Source of the DNA: Ruminococcaceae bacterium UBA1447
GTDB lineage: Bacteria; Bacillota; Clostridia; Oscillospirales; Acutalibacteraceae
DNA: 8,050 nt
Direction of reading: 5' to 3'
Assembly (NCBI GenBank): GCA_002329225.1
Contig: DCTF01000067.1
Span: 549-8,598, forward strand
Below are positions 1 through 5,132 of the stretch, piece after piece (positions within the stretch are counted from its first letter, which is position 1; every line of letters starts with the position of its first letter). The notes below the pieces were generated by a model. The model worked only from the letters and a program-made list of their open reading frames with translations, was not told the DNA's origin and searched no databases. The position numbers were made by a program, and so were the translations under genes.

Positions 1-90
1 TGCAAAATAGGTGTATTTGTTGCGCGCCATGGATTCGCCTGCGAAAGCTTCCATCAAATTCTTTTCGGTTTTACTGCCTTTAAGTTCCAT
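1..90 (-). CDS. rbr: Rubrerythrin, N-terminal 30 codons (runs off left edge)
   Basis: Translation from the ATG at 88-90 gives a peptide starting MELKGSKTEKNL and continuing EAFAGESMARNKYTYFA, the typical rubrerythrin N-terminus. It includes the first helix of the ferritin-like diiron domain, with the Glu of EAFAGES as an expected iron ligand. Rubrerythrins are cytoplasmic non-haem iron proteins of anaerobes that reduce hydrogen peroxide to water with electrons from rubredoxin or NAD(P)H-linked reductases. The start is fixed by AGGAGGT at 97-103, six bases upstream. The rest of the diiron domain and the C-terminal rubredoxin-like domain lie outside the window. The gene has its own promoter (151-179) and stands apart from the operon to its right. 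Identification is by recognition of the N-terminal sequence; confidence is high despite the short fragment. Confidence 0.9.
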   Translation of the reverse strand, partial: MELKGSKTEKNLMEAFAGESMARNKYTYFA

Positions 91-96
91 TTTTTT

Positions 97-103
97 ACCT
101 CCT
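97..103 (-). promoter_or_regulatory. Ribosome binding site of rubrerythrin
   Basis: The minus strand reads AGGAGGT six bases before the ATG, a near-perfect anti-16S match that fixes the start of the partial gene. Confidence 0.85.
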
Positions 104-130
104 ATAAAGTAAACTGAAATAAATAATTTT

Positions 131-143
131 GTGTACAGGACAC
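131..143. promoter_or_regulatory. Candidate operator at the rubrerythrin transcription start
   Basis: The + strand reads GTGTACAGGACAC, an interrupted palindrome of the form GTGTnCnGnACAC. It covers the expected transcription start, where a bound repressor would block the promoter. It does not match the PerR box consensus. Regulator unknown; inference from position and symmetry only. Confidence 0.3.
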
Positions 144-150
144 TGCGGGA

Positions 151-179
151 ATTATATCAAAATGGCCGCTTGTTTTCAA
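151..179 (-). promoter_or_regulatory. SigA-type promoter of rubrerythrin
   Basis: On the minus strand TTGAAA (174-179) is separated by exactly 17 bp from TATAAT (151-156), matching the vegetative consensus at 10 of 12 positions. The expected transcription start is near 144, giving a leader of about 55 nt before the ATG. Confidence 0.8.
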
Positions 180-214
180 GGGCAACTTAATGCATATATT
201 CGGCCATCGGGTTG

Positions 215-228
215 ATTTTGTACAAAAT
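215..228. promoter_or_regulatory. Perfect 14-bp palindrome upstream of rubrerythrin promoter
   Basis: ATTTTGTACAAAAT is a perfect palindrome with no spacer. It is centred about 42 bp upstream of the rubrerythrin -35 box and lies in the gap after the 351-989 gene. Symmetry of this kind is typical of dimeric regulator sites. It shares a TGTACA core with the candidate operator at 131-143. The regulator is not identifiable. Confidence 0.35.
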
Positions 229-248
229 GTTCTTAAACGGTTTTTACC

Positions 249-273
249 GCAGGTTTTACCGGATTAAACCTGC
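249..273 (-). terminator. Hairpin after the methyltransferase operon (terminator-like)
   Basis: GCAGGTTT (249-256) and AAACCTGC (266-273) form an 8-bp perfect stem with a 9-nt loop, about 80 bp past the stop of the last operon gene. In the direction of transcription it is followed by GGTAAAAACCG rather than a U-run. It is therefore at best a weak or Rho-assisted terminator, or a 3'-end stabilising structure. Confidence 0.35.
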
Positions 274-319
274 CGCAGAAATACTGAAGAATACAGCCCG
301 ACGCCGCTTGCTTTCGGGG

Positions 320-346
320 GATTGGCGTATCCGTTTTATGCCAATC
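320..346 (-). repeat. Inverted repeat just after the 351-989 gene
   Basis: GATTGGCGTA (320-329) pairs with TATGCCAATC (337-346) around a 7-nt loop, with one G-U wobble on the + strand (an A-C mismatch on the minus strand). It starts four bases past the stop codon. No U-run follows in either direction, so it is recorded as a 3'-UTR hairpin rather than a confirmed terminator. Confidence 0.4.
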
Positions 347-350
347 GGGT

Positions 351-989
351 TTAGTCACATTCCTCGCATTCAGCGGTAAAGCATACATAATTAGTTTTGA
401 TATATGCAGCGGCAAGCTCATAAAAATCGGTTTCGGCCCTTAATTCGGCAAATGCGGCGTCGGAAGCATCAATTTCCGTCCAGATGAGAGAAACATCTTC
501 ATTTTCACTGTCAAAGGCCTGATATTGCTTGATGTAAAGGTCATAGACTTTACAGCCCAAAACCGACTCAACCGCTTCTTTCGCGGTGCCTGTAAGAGGT
601 TTTCCGTTCTTTTTAAAGAACTCGCTGAGCTTTTCTTTCGAGTCGGTGATGAAATAATAGAGGGCATAAATATACTTTTGCGGCTCCGAAAGATTTTCAA
701 AAGCGGCCACCATATCCGCCTGCTTTTCCAGGTCGGTCTGCAGATTGAGCGCTATGCCGTCCACCAACTTTTCGGGTTCGGCTGATAAAATCTGCTGCGC
801 CGTCGGGTTTGCAAACTCCGCCCTTGTTTTATTTTCATAGCGAAGCTGCTCAATAATTTTTTCCCGCTTGCTTCTGCTTTTTTTAGCCGCTTTTGCCGCT
901 TTGACGGAAACAAAAACCGTCAGTACAATCGCTACAACTAAAATTACGGTCAGATACCAGTATTCAATAAACGCATTGAGTACGGTCAT
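351..989 (-). CDS. Membrane-anchored protein of unknown function, possible DUF4375/DMP19-like cytosolic domain
   Basis: A 212-residue protein with one N-terminal membrane helix (about residues 11-29) followed by a Lys/Arg/Ala-rich basic stretch (30-50). The positive-inside rule places the remaining ~160 residues in the cytoplasm. The region from about 98 to 200 (SEPQKYIYALYYFITD, a Gly-containing turn near 129-134, then DFYELAAAYIKTNY) resembles the helical DUF4375/DMP19 pattern. I see this only by eye and hold it loosely. The tail holds three cysteines (CFTAECEECD), possibly a metal site. The ATG at 987-989 is supported by GGAGG at 997-1001, seven bases upstream. Only 16 bp separate it from the rsmI stop, so it is very likely the last gene of the trmN-rsmI operon. 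No function can be assigned. Confidence 0.8.
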   Translation of the reverse strand: MTVLNAFIEYWYLTVILVVAIVLTVFVSVKAAKAAKKSRSKREKIIEQLRYENKTRAEFANPTAQQILSAEPEKLVDGIALNLQTDLEKQADMVAAFENLSEPQKYIYALYYFITDSKEKLSEFFKKNGKPLTGTAKEAVESVLGCKVYDLYIKQYQAFDSENEDVSLIWTEIDASDAAFAELRAETDFYELAAAYIKTNYVCFTAECEECD

Positions 990-1005
990 ACCGGAGCCTC
1001 CTTTG

Positions 1006-1848
1006 TTATTTTCCGCTGTTTTCGGATGAATCAGTCAGTAATTTGTAAATATCTCCCTTTTTAAAGCCCGTTTTCCGGGCGGCAAACTTTGCCGCTTCCG
1101 CCGGTGATAAACCGGCATCGGCCCGTTCTTTTGCCAAGAGGAAGGCTTCTTCCAATGTTGAGGTTTCAGCCGCCTCTTCGGTTAAACCTTCAATGATAAG
1201 AACTATTTCCCCTTTCAGACTGCCGTCTTTGTAATCCTCAGCCGCCTGTGTAAGGGTAGTATGTATAACCTCTTCATGTATTTTTGTAAGTTCACGGACA
1301 ATGGCTATCTTCCGTTCCCCGAAGGCGCGGGCCAGATCTTTCAGGGTTGAGGACAGTTTGTGGGGCGCCTCGTAAAAAATCATGGTGCGGCGCTCATTCA
1401 ACAGAGATTCAATATGTTCACGCCGTCCTCTTTTGTTCACGGTTAAAAAGCCTTCAAAGGTAAAACGGCCGGACGGCATACCGGAAACGGCAAGAGCGGC
1501 GGTAAGAGCTGTGGGGCCGGGAACAACCTCCACTTTTATACCCATGCCGTGGCAAAGGCGCACAAGGTCTTCCCCCGGGTCGGAAACTGCCGGCATACCG
1601 GCATCCGTAACCAGAGCGCAGACTTCACCGCCGATAATCCTTTGGGCAATAAGCTCCCCTTTTTCAAAACGGTTGTGCTCATAGTAGCTGACCATGGGCT
1701 TTTTAACCCCGAAACGGTTAAGAATTTTTACCGTTACCCGGGTATCTTCCGCAGCAATAAAATCGCAGTCATTGAGCGCCTTTAAAGCCCGGGGAGAAAG
1801 GTCGCCCAAATTGCCGATAGGAGTGCCGACAACAATAAGTTTACTCAT
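1006..1848 (-). CDS. rsmI: 16S rRNA (cytidine(1402)-2'-O)-methyltransferase
   Basis: RsmI transfers a methyl group from S-adenosylmethionine to the 2'-hydroxyl of C1402 in 16S rRNA, tuning decoding at the ribosomal P site. The 280-residue length is normal for the family. Visible tetrapyrrole-methylase-fold signatures are GTPIGNLGD at 8-16, EDTR at 34-37, TDAGMPAVSDPG at 81-92, VPGPTA at 109-114, FEGFL at 131-135 and YEAPHK at 159-164. A C-terminal helical segment (about 232-271, containing LSPAEAAKFAARKTGFKKGDIY) matches the family's helix-turn-helix tail. The ATG at 1846-1848 overlaps the end of trmN by eight bases (ATGAGTAA), and its Shine-Dalgarno region (AAGGGGAAGG, 1851-1860) lies inside trmN, implying translational coupling. 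In Bacillus subtilis the orthologue yabC sits beside yabB, which agrees with this pairing. Confidence 0.95.
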   Translation of the reverse strand: MSKLIVVGTPIGNLGDLSPRALKALNDCDFIAAEDTRVTVKILNRFGVKKPMVSYYEHNRFEKGELIAQRIIGGEVCALVTDAGMPAVSDPGEDLVRLCHGMGIKVEVVPGPTALTAALAVSGMPSGRFTFEGFLTVNKRGRREHIESLLNERRTMIFYEAPHKLSSTLKDLARAFGERKIAIVRELTKIHEEVIHTTLTQAAEDYKDGSLKGEIVLIIEGLTEEAAETSTLEEAFLLAKERADAGLSPAEAAKFAARKTGFKKGDIYKLLTDSSENSGK

Positions 1849-2620
1849 TGCCTTCCCCTTTCACGGGAGGATTTTCCGCTCCCCCGGGGCGTTTGTCGTT
1901 CACATAGTATTCCCCGAAAACCGCAAGCATTTCTTCGGTATTACTGCCGTCGGTATTTTGCATAAGCAGTTCCGGTTCCATAATAAGACCGGGCTTGCCG
2001 CCCCGTCTGCCTTCCACCAGCACCAGCCAGGGCGCTCTGCCCGGGGACAGGGTAACCTGACGCATACGCTTGGGTTCCATACCCGCCGCCCGCATGGCAG
2101 CGAAGATATCGCTTAGCCTTTCCGGCCGTTGGCAAAGGCAAAACCTGCCCCCGAAACGCAAAAGGGAGGCGGCGGCGGCACAGGCTTCTTCCAAGGTGCA
2201 GCTAACCTCATGGCGGGCAATCAGGTCACCCTTTTCCCGGCTCTTTATGCCGGTATCAAGGGCTTTATAGGGCGGGTTTATTGTTACCAAATCCCACTCA
2301 CCAAAAGAGAGAACCCCTTTCAGGGAGCGTAAATCACCTTGTATTACCTGAATTTTATCTTCCGCCGAGCTTATTTCTATCCCCGCCCTTAACTGAGTGC
2401 AGGCCTGAGGCTGTAATTCCACGGCAGCTATCTTTGCACAGCGTTTGTCTCTGAACCAAAGGAGAGGGATAATTCCGCAACCGGAACCGAGATCACAGGC
2501 TCTGTCTTTTGTTTTCGGGGCGGCAAAATACGCCAGCATGAGGGCATCGGTGCCGAAACCGTGAAAGTCGGAAACTATGGCATAAACGCCGGAGCCCAGA
2601 TATTCTTCTTTTACAGACAC
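1841..2620 (-). CDS. yabB: tRNA1(Val) (adenine(37)-N6)-methyltransferase-like protein (YabB/TrmN6 family)
   Basis: A 259-residue class I S-adenosylmethionine-dependent methyltransferase. GFGTDALMLA (21-30) is the family's N-terminal block. DLGSGCGI (43-50) is motif I, which binds the cofactor. VELQPQA (67-73) carries the acidic motif II residue. NPPY (115-118) is the catalytic motif of enzymes that methylate exocyclic amino groups of adenine or similar planar substrates. E. coli YfiC/TrmN modifies A37 of tRNA(Val); YabB is the Gram-positive relative, so the exact target here is inferred. The start is GTG at 2618-2620, chosen because GGGAGGG (2628-2634) lies seven bases upstream. The polar, Gly/Pro-rich tail (after about 243) overlaps rsmI. 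It is the first gene of the operon promoted from 2655-2683. In B. subtilis the GIY-YIG gene yazA lies between yabB and yabC; it is absent here. Confidence 0.88.
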   Translation of the reverse strand: MSVKEEYLGSGVYAIVSDFHGFGTDALMLAYFAAPKTKDRACDLGSGCGIIPLLWFRDKRCAKIAAVELQPQACTQLRAGIEISSAEDKIQVIQGDLRSLKGVLSFGEWDLVTINPPYKALDTGIKSREKGDLIARHEVSCTLEEACAAAASLLRFGGRFCLCQRPERLSDIFAAMRAAGMEPKRMRQVTLSPGRAPWLVLVEGRRGGKPGLIMEPELLMQNTDGSNTEEMLAVFGEYYVNDKRPGGAENPPVKGEGNE

Positions 2621-2627
2621 AACTATA

Positions 2628-2634
2628 CCCTCCC
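2628..2634 (-). promoter_or_regulatory. Ribosome binding site deciding the GTG start of yabB
   Basis: The minus strand reads GGGAGGG, then seven bases, then GTG. No ATG with comparable spacing exists nearby, so the GTG is taken as the start. Confidence 0.75.
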
Positions 2635-2654
2635 TTACTAATACTAATGCCGTA

Positions 2655-2683
2655 ATTATAGCTTAGGACGGCGGCCCGCGCAA
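2655..2683 (-). promoter_or_regulatory. Promoter of the yabB-rsmI-membrane protein operon
   Basis: TATAAT (2655-2660 on the minus strand) is a perfect -10 box, placed about 34 bp before the yabB start. A weak -35 TTGCGC (2678-2683) sits 17 bp upstream. Only the first three -35 bases match consensus. Confidence 0.55.
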
Positions 2684-2701
2684 ACATTCTTTGCAGAGTA
2701 T

Positions 2702-2727
2702 AAAAAAGCGCCCGATAAACGGACGCT
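2702..2727 (-). terminator. Intrinsic terminator of the 2744-3151 gene
   Basis: On the minus strand AGCGTCCG, a TTTAT loop and CGGGCGCT form an 8-bp stem with one G-T wobble, running directly into six T residues. It lies 16 bp past the stop codon and just before the yabB promoter, separating the two units. Confidence 0.85.
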
Positions 2728-2743
2728 GTAGAAAAATCTTCGC

Positions 2744-3151
2744 CTAAGAAATTGGCAATGGAGCTCCGTAACGCTCAAATAAGTCTTCAATAGTTTCCCG
2801 GTCTTTATCACTTATTGTAAAGGTTTTGTTGTTATTGTGAATTTTAATCAACGGGTAACTGTCCAAAGATATGCAGAAAATCTGATTACCGAAACGGATA
2901 GAAACATCGCTTGTAAAATTCCCGCTACCGTCCCCGTCGGTCAGCCTCTTACCGTCAAAAATATGATGTACCAACAGCGCTTCTTCATTTGTCAGTACGG
3001 TTGCAATATTTGTTTCGCCCCGGTTATAGACCAAAACTGCGGTAGCTGTGCTGATTTTTGTTGTTTGAGGAAGCAGCTTATATACAAGTGCGGCGCCTAA
3101 AATCAAACAAACGACAGTGCCCGCTATTGTAAGCTTTTTACTAACACTCAT
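2744..3151 (-). CDS. Small membrane-anchored extracytoplasmic protein, unrecognised
   Basis: A 135-residue protein with a short basic N-terminus (MSVSKK) and a hydrophobic helix at about 7-26 lacking a clear signal-peptidase site or lipobox. It is most likely an N-terminally anchored protein with its ~105-residue soluble part outside the cell. The soluble part has alternating beta-like segments (ATAVLVYN, DVSIRFGNQIFCISLDS, LIKIHNNNKTFTIS) and ends in a charged helix (DRETIEDLFERYG). I do not recognise the family. The ATG at 3149-3151 is supported by GGAGG at 3161-3165, nine bases upstream. It has its own near-consensus promoter (3185-3213) and terminator (2702-2727), so it is a single-gene unit likely expressed constitutively. 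A shorter reading frame on the opposite strand here is considered a shadow. Confidence 0.8.
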   Translation of the reverse strand: MSVSKKLTIAGTVVCLILGAALVYKLLPQTTKISTATAVLVYNRGETNIATVLTNEEALLVHHIFDGKRLTDGDGSGNFTSDVSIRFGNQIFCISLDSYPLIKIHNNNKTFTISDKDRETIEDLFERYGAPLPIS

Positions 3152-3184
3152 TTTAGACGACCTCCCCCCAATGATACTAATCAG

Positions 3185-3213
3185 ATTTTATTGCCTTTAG
3201 AGGGTAATGTCAA
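3185..3213 (-). promoter_or_regulatory. Strong SigA-type promoter of the 2744-3151 gene
   Basis: A perfect TTGACA (3208-3213) is separated by 17 bp from TAAAAT (3185-3190), matching consensus at 11 of 12 positions. This is the best promoter in the window. The leader is about 27 nt. Confidence 0.85.
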
Positions 3214-3256
3214 CATTTTTCTAAACAGACCTGTCTTGATATAACTTACAGGGTGC

Positions 3257-3294
3257 AAAAAAAGCGCCTGAGCAAAACTCAAGCGCCCTTTTTA
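3257..3294 (-). terminator. Intrinsic terminator of the ferredoxin gene (possibly bidirectional)
   Basis: AGCGCCTGAG (3263-3272) and CTCAAGCGCC (3278-3287) form a 10-bp stem with wobble pairs around a 5-nt loop. On the minus strand the stem runs into seven T residues (3257-3263). On the + strand it is followed by CTTTTTA, so it could act both ways. Confidence 0.88.
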
Positions 3295-3302
3295 TGAGTA
3301 AA

Positions 3303-3479
3303 TTACTCTTCCGCCGGAGCGGGGGCTTCTACCGGGCATACATCGGCACAGTTACCGCAATCGGAGCAAAGATCCGCATCAATAACATAGATACCGTCGC
3401 CTTCGGAAATAGCTTCTTCCGGGCATTCAGATTCGCACAAGCCGCAGGCTATGCAATCATCACCAATAAAAAACGCCAT
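3303..3479 (-). CDS. 2[4Fe-4S] ferredoxin, clostridial type
   Basis: A 58-residue protein beginning MAFFIGDDCIACGLC. Two cluster motifs are complete: C9-x2-C12-x2-C15-x3-C19-P and C38-x2-C41-x2-C44-x3-C48-P. This is the arrangement of low-potential bacterial ferredoxins that shuttle electrons in the cytoplasm between, for example, pyruvate:ferredoxin oxidoreductase, hydrogenase and other redox enzymes. Length and the acidic, Pro/Ala-rich tail (PVEAPAPAEE) are normal for the family. The ATG at 3477-3479 has a perfect AAGGAGGT (3487-3494) seven bases upstream. The gene is monocistronic: a terminator lies at 3257-3294 and a modest promoter upstream. Although short, it is certain from the eight cysteines. 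The specific redox partner cannot be inferred from the neighbours. Confidence 0.96.
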   Translation of the reverse strand: MAFFIGDDCIACGLCESECPEEAISEGDGIYVIDADLCSDCGNCADVCPVEAPAPAEE

Positions 3480-3486
3480 GAATCAT

Positions 3487-3494
3487 ACCTCCTT
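3487..3494 (-). promoter_or_regulatory. Ribosome binding site of the ferredoxin gene
   Basis: A perfect AAGGAGGT on the minus strand, seven bases before the ATG. It suggests efficient translation and confirms this short gene. Confidence 0.9.
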
Positions 3495-3509
3495 ATAAAA
3501 TTCTAACCC

Positions 3510-3537
3510 ATTCTAACACAAAGTTATAAAAATGCAA
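3510..3537 (-). promoter_or_regulatory. Candidate ferredoxin promoter
   Basis: TAGAAT (3510-3515) is a 5/6 match to a -10 box, with TTGCAT (3532-3537) 16 bp upstream as a weak -35. The -10 lies in a tandem 10-bp repeat (GTTAGAAT occurs twice), so a second -10 ten bases closer to the gene is possible. Confidence 0.4.
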
Positions 3538-3640
3538 TAGCATTATTCAGACAATTATTTTTCCTTTCATAAGCGTCATAAGTGTGAAAAATCTGAACTC
3601 CGCAATATATATGACAAAATGTTTTTTCATCTTCAGCAAA

Positions 3641-3662
3641 GGGCCGGAAATTTTTCCGACCC
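3641..3662 (-). terminator. Hairpin downstream of the 3711-5027 surface-protein gene
   Basis: On the minus strand GGGTCGGAAA and TTTCCGGCCC pair over 10 bp with one T-G wobble, followed by only three T residues. It lies about 50 bp past the stop codon and is the evident 3' end of the surface-protein cluster. A homologous hairpin follows the 6537-8050 gene. Termination strength is uncertain because the U-run is short. Confidence 0.6.
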
Positions 3663-3699
3663 CTTTTGAACATTTATTTAACTTGAAAAACCCGATTTA
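3641..3699. repeat. Duplicated 3' flank, copy 1
   Basis: The hairpin and the following bases (shared blocks include CCCCTTTTG, CATTTA and AAAACCCG) align nearly base by base with 6474-6535. Both copies sit between a hairpin and the stop codon of a paralogous surface-protein gene. The duplicated unit therefore included the 3' untranslated region. Confidence 0.7.
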
Positions 3700-3710
3700 A
3701 TCCGTCGGTG

Positions 3711-5027
3711 TTATTTCTTTTTTTTGAGCAGCAAAACAACAACTATAATCACCAGCAGGATAATAATAAATATGACCGCTATACCCAAGACGGCCGTTAC
3801 GCCGAACTTTTTGCCGGAACCGCCGCCGTCCTCCGTTTGGGCTGATGATGATTCGGCATTGTCCGCTTCAGGGGTTTGCGAACCGTCAATTTCGGTAGTG
3901 TCAGCTGCGGAAGTGTCTGCATCGGGGGATTCAGTCGCAGAATCTACGGGCGCAGATTTTGACAGAATTTCAAGGTTGCCGACAGCTGTACCCGGTTTAG
4001 AGATAACCTCCACCTTATGTTTGCCGACGGAGAAAGTTTCGAGGAAGGCGGCTTTAAATGTAACAATTGTTGAACCGTTTTTCACCTCATAGTTGGAAGC
4101 ATTGATTTTCTTCCCGTCAACATTGACGCTCAAGAAATCTTTGAACTCCGCACTTGAGGTAAAGCTTGCCGTTTTGCCGGAACCTTTGGTCCAAGGCGGA
4201 GGCTGTTTAATCATCTTTACTTTTTCCGCAAGCGGAGGGAAATCGAAAAATATATTTGAATAAGTGCCCTGCTTATCGATCTTTGATGCCGTTTTCCCAT
4301 TCACCGTTGCAGTCAATTTGTCTGCGAAAACATATTCGCCGCCACGATCAACCACTATTCTGATAGAGTATTTTTTCCCCGGCTCAAAAGGCTTTGTAAC
4401 ATCTTTCTTATTCCAATAGCCATCTACATCTTCACGCCAATATGTATGCTCAAGGTCAACTGTAACGCCCGGTGTTTTTGTAGTAATACCCTTTACAGTC
4501 GGCAGCTTACCTGCCTCCGGCGGAGTTACACCGGTAATATCCACATTGACAATTTCAGCCGAAAGCGGGGAGAAGTGCAAAAAGATATTTCTGACATCGG
4601 AACTGCCTAAAACATCTGATGCTTTTTTTCCGTTTACAGTGGCAGTTAATTTTTCTCCGAAATAAAACGGCTCTTTGTTTGAAACAACCACTCTGATACT
4701 GTATTCCATCCCTGCCACAAAAGGTTTTGTCGGATCTTTCTCACTCCAGAAAAGAACCTTCGGGCTTATTCGCTCCATCCAACATGTACCGCCGTCGGCT
4801 TTGTAGACAATGTTTACCGGCGAGGTTGTAGCAATACCTTTTGTAGTCGGCAGCTTACCCAGCACGGGCTCGGTTACTCCGGTAATTTCTATGTTGGAAA
4901 TTTCAAAAATACTCGGCGGTATTGTTACAAATTGGGCGGATATTGACGCGGAGAGCATCGGCAATATACCGGATAAAATAACAAGGGACATAATAATCGC
5001 CGGGAGTCTGCTTAACTTTTTATTCAT
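3711..5027 (-). CDS. Surface protein A: two Ig-like repeats, X2-like module, C-terminal membrane anchor
   Basis: A 438-residue protein. Residues 1-31 are a signal peptide (MNKKLSRLPAIIM, hydrophobic core, cleavage near SISA-Q). Two related Ig-like repeats follow at about 41-156 and 158-267; each begins with an I-x-I-T-G-V-T-x-P-x-x-G-x-L-P-T motif and ends with a TATVNGK motif and an aromatic/FxPL strand. A conserved module at 268-356 (PWTKGSGKTASF, NYEVKNGST, FLETFSVGKH) resembles the Ig-like X2 domains of surface and cellulosomal proteins. Then come a Ser/Thr/Asp/Glu linker (357-405), a ~27-residue hydrophobic helix (408-434) and KKKK. No LPxTG motif is visible, so the protein is probably held by the membrane helix with its domains outside. 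The start is supported by AGGAGG at 5035-5040. No strong promoter lies in the 105-bp gap before it, so co-transcription with 5133-6176 is likely. The role may be adhesion or matrix binding, by inference only. Confidence 0.88.
   Translation of the reverse strand: MNKKLSRLPAIIMSLVILSGILPMLSASISAQFVTIPPSIFEISNIEITGVTEPVLGKLPTTKGIATTSPVNIVYKADGGTCWMERISPKVLFWSEKDPTKPFVAGMEYSIRVVVSNKEPFYFGEKLTATVNGKKASDVLGSSDVRNIFLHFSPLSAEIVNVDITGVTPPEAGKLPTVKGITTKTPGVTVDLEHTYWREDVDGYWNKKDVTKPFEPGKKYSIRIVVDRGGEYVFADKLTATVNGKTASKIDKQGTYSNIFFDFPPLAEKVKMIKQPPPWTKGSGKTASFTSSAEFKDFLSVNVDGKKINASNYEVKNGSTIVTFKAAFLETFSVGKHKVEVISKPGTAVGNLEILSKSAPVDSATESPDADTSAADTTEIDGSQTPEADNAESSSAQTEDGGGSGKKFGVTAVLGIAVIFIIILLVIIVVVLLLKKKK
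3960..4226 (-). other. X2-like module coding segment of surface protein A
   Basis: Encodes residues 268-356. It is the most conserved segment among the three paralogues. An 18-nt stretch (4156-4173) is identical in all three genes. Confidence 0.7.
4980..5012. repeat. 33-nt signal-peptide repeat, copy in surface protein A
   Basis: Identical over all 33 bases to 6129-6161 and identical at 30 of 33 bases to 8007-8039. It encodes the SRLPAIIMSLV part of the signal peptide. Confidence 0.85.
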
Positions 5028-5132
5028 AACTTTTCCTCCTCAGTTTAACTTTATTTGTTTTCCTGTTTACGTTGAAATATGCGTTGCCGGCCTTTGATAG
5101 AGAAGGTTGCAATTTACTTGATTCCGCCGAGT

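Noticed and set aside
104..180. PerR box before rubrerythrin
   Set aside because: Expected from other clostridia, but no stretch matches the TTATAATnATTATAA pattern well enough.
233..421. 62-codon minus-strand frame past the end of the 351-989 gene
   Set aside because: It overlaps the end of that gene in another frame and runs through the two hairpins. No suitable ribosome site or family signal was seen.
1694..2116. 140-codon open frame on the + strand across the rsmI-yabB junction
   Set aside because: Antisense to two confidently identified methyltransferase genes. No ribosome site or recognisable family was seen.
3294..3506. 70-codon + strand frame
   Set aside because: Fully antisense to the ferredoxin gene, whose eight cluster cysteines and perfect ribosome site settle the coding strand.
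3555..3600. Tandem TCATAAG direct repeats upstream of the ferredoxin promoter
   Set aside because: Two 7-bp copies at 9-bp spacing in AT-rich DNA are too little to call a regulator site.
5028..5132. Separate promoter for surface protein A
   Set aside because: Only poor -35/-10 pairs (such as TTTCAA with TAAAGT) were found, so co-transcription from upstream of gene B is simpler.
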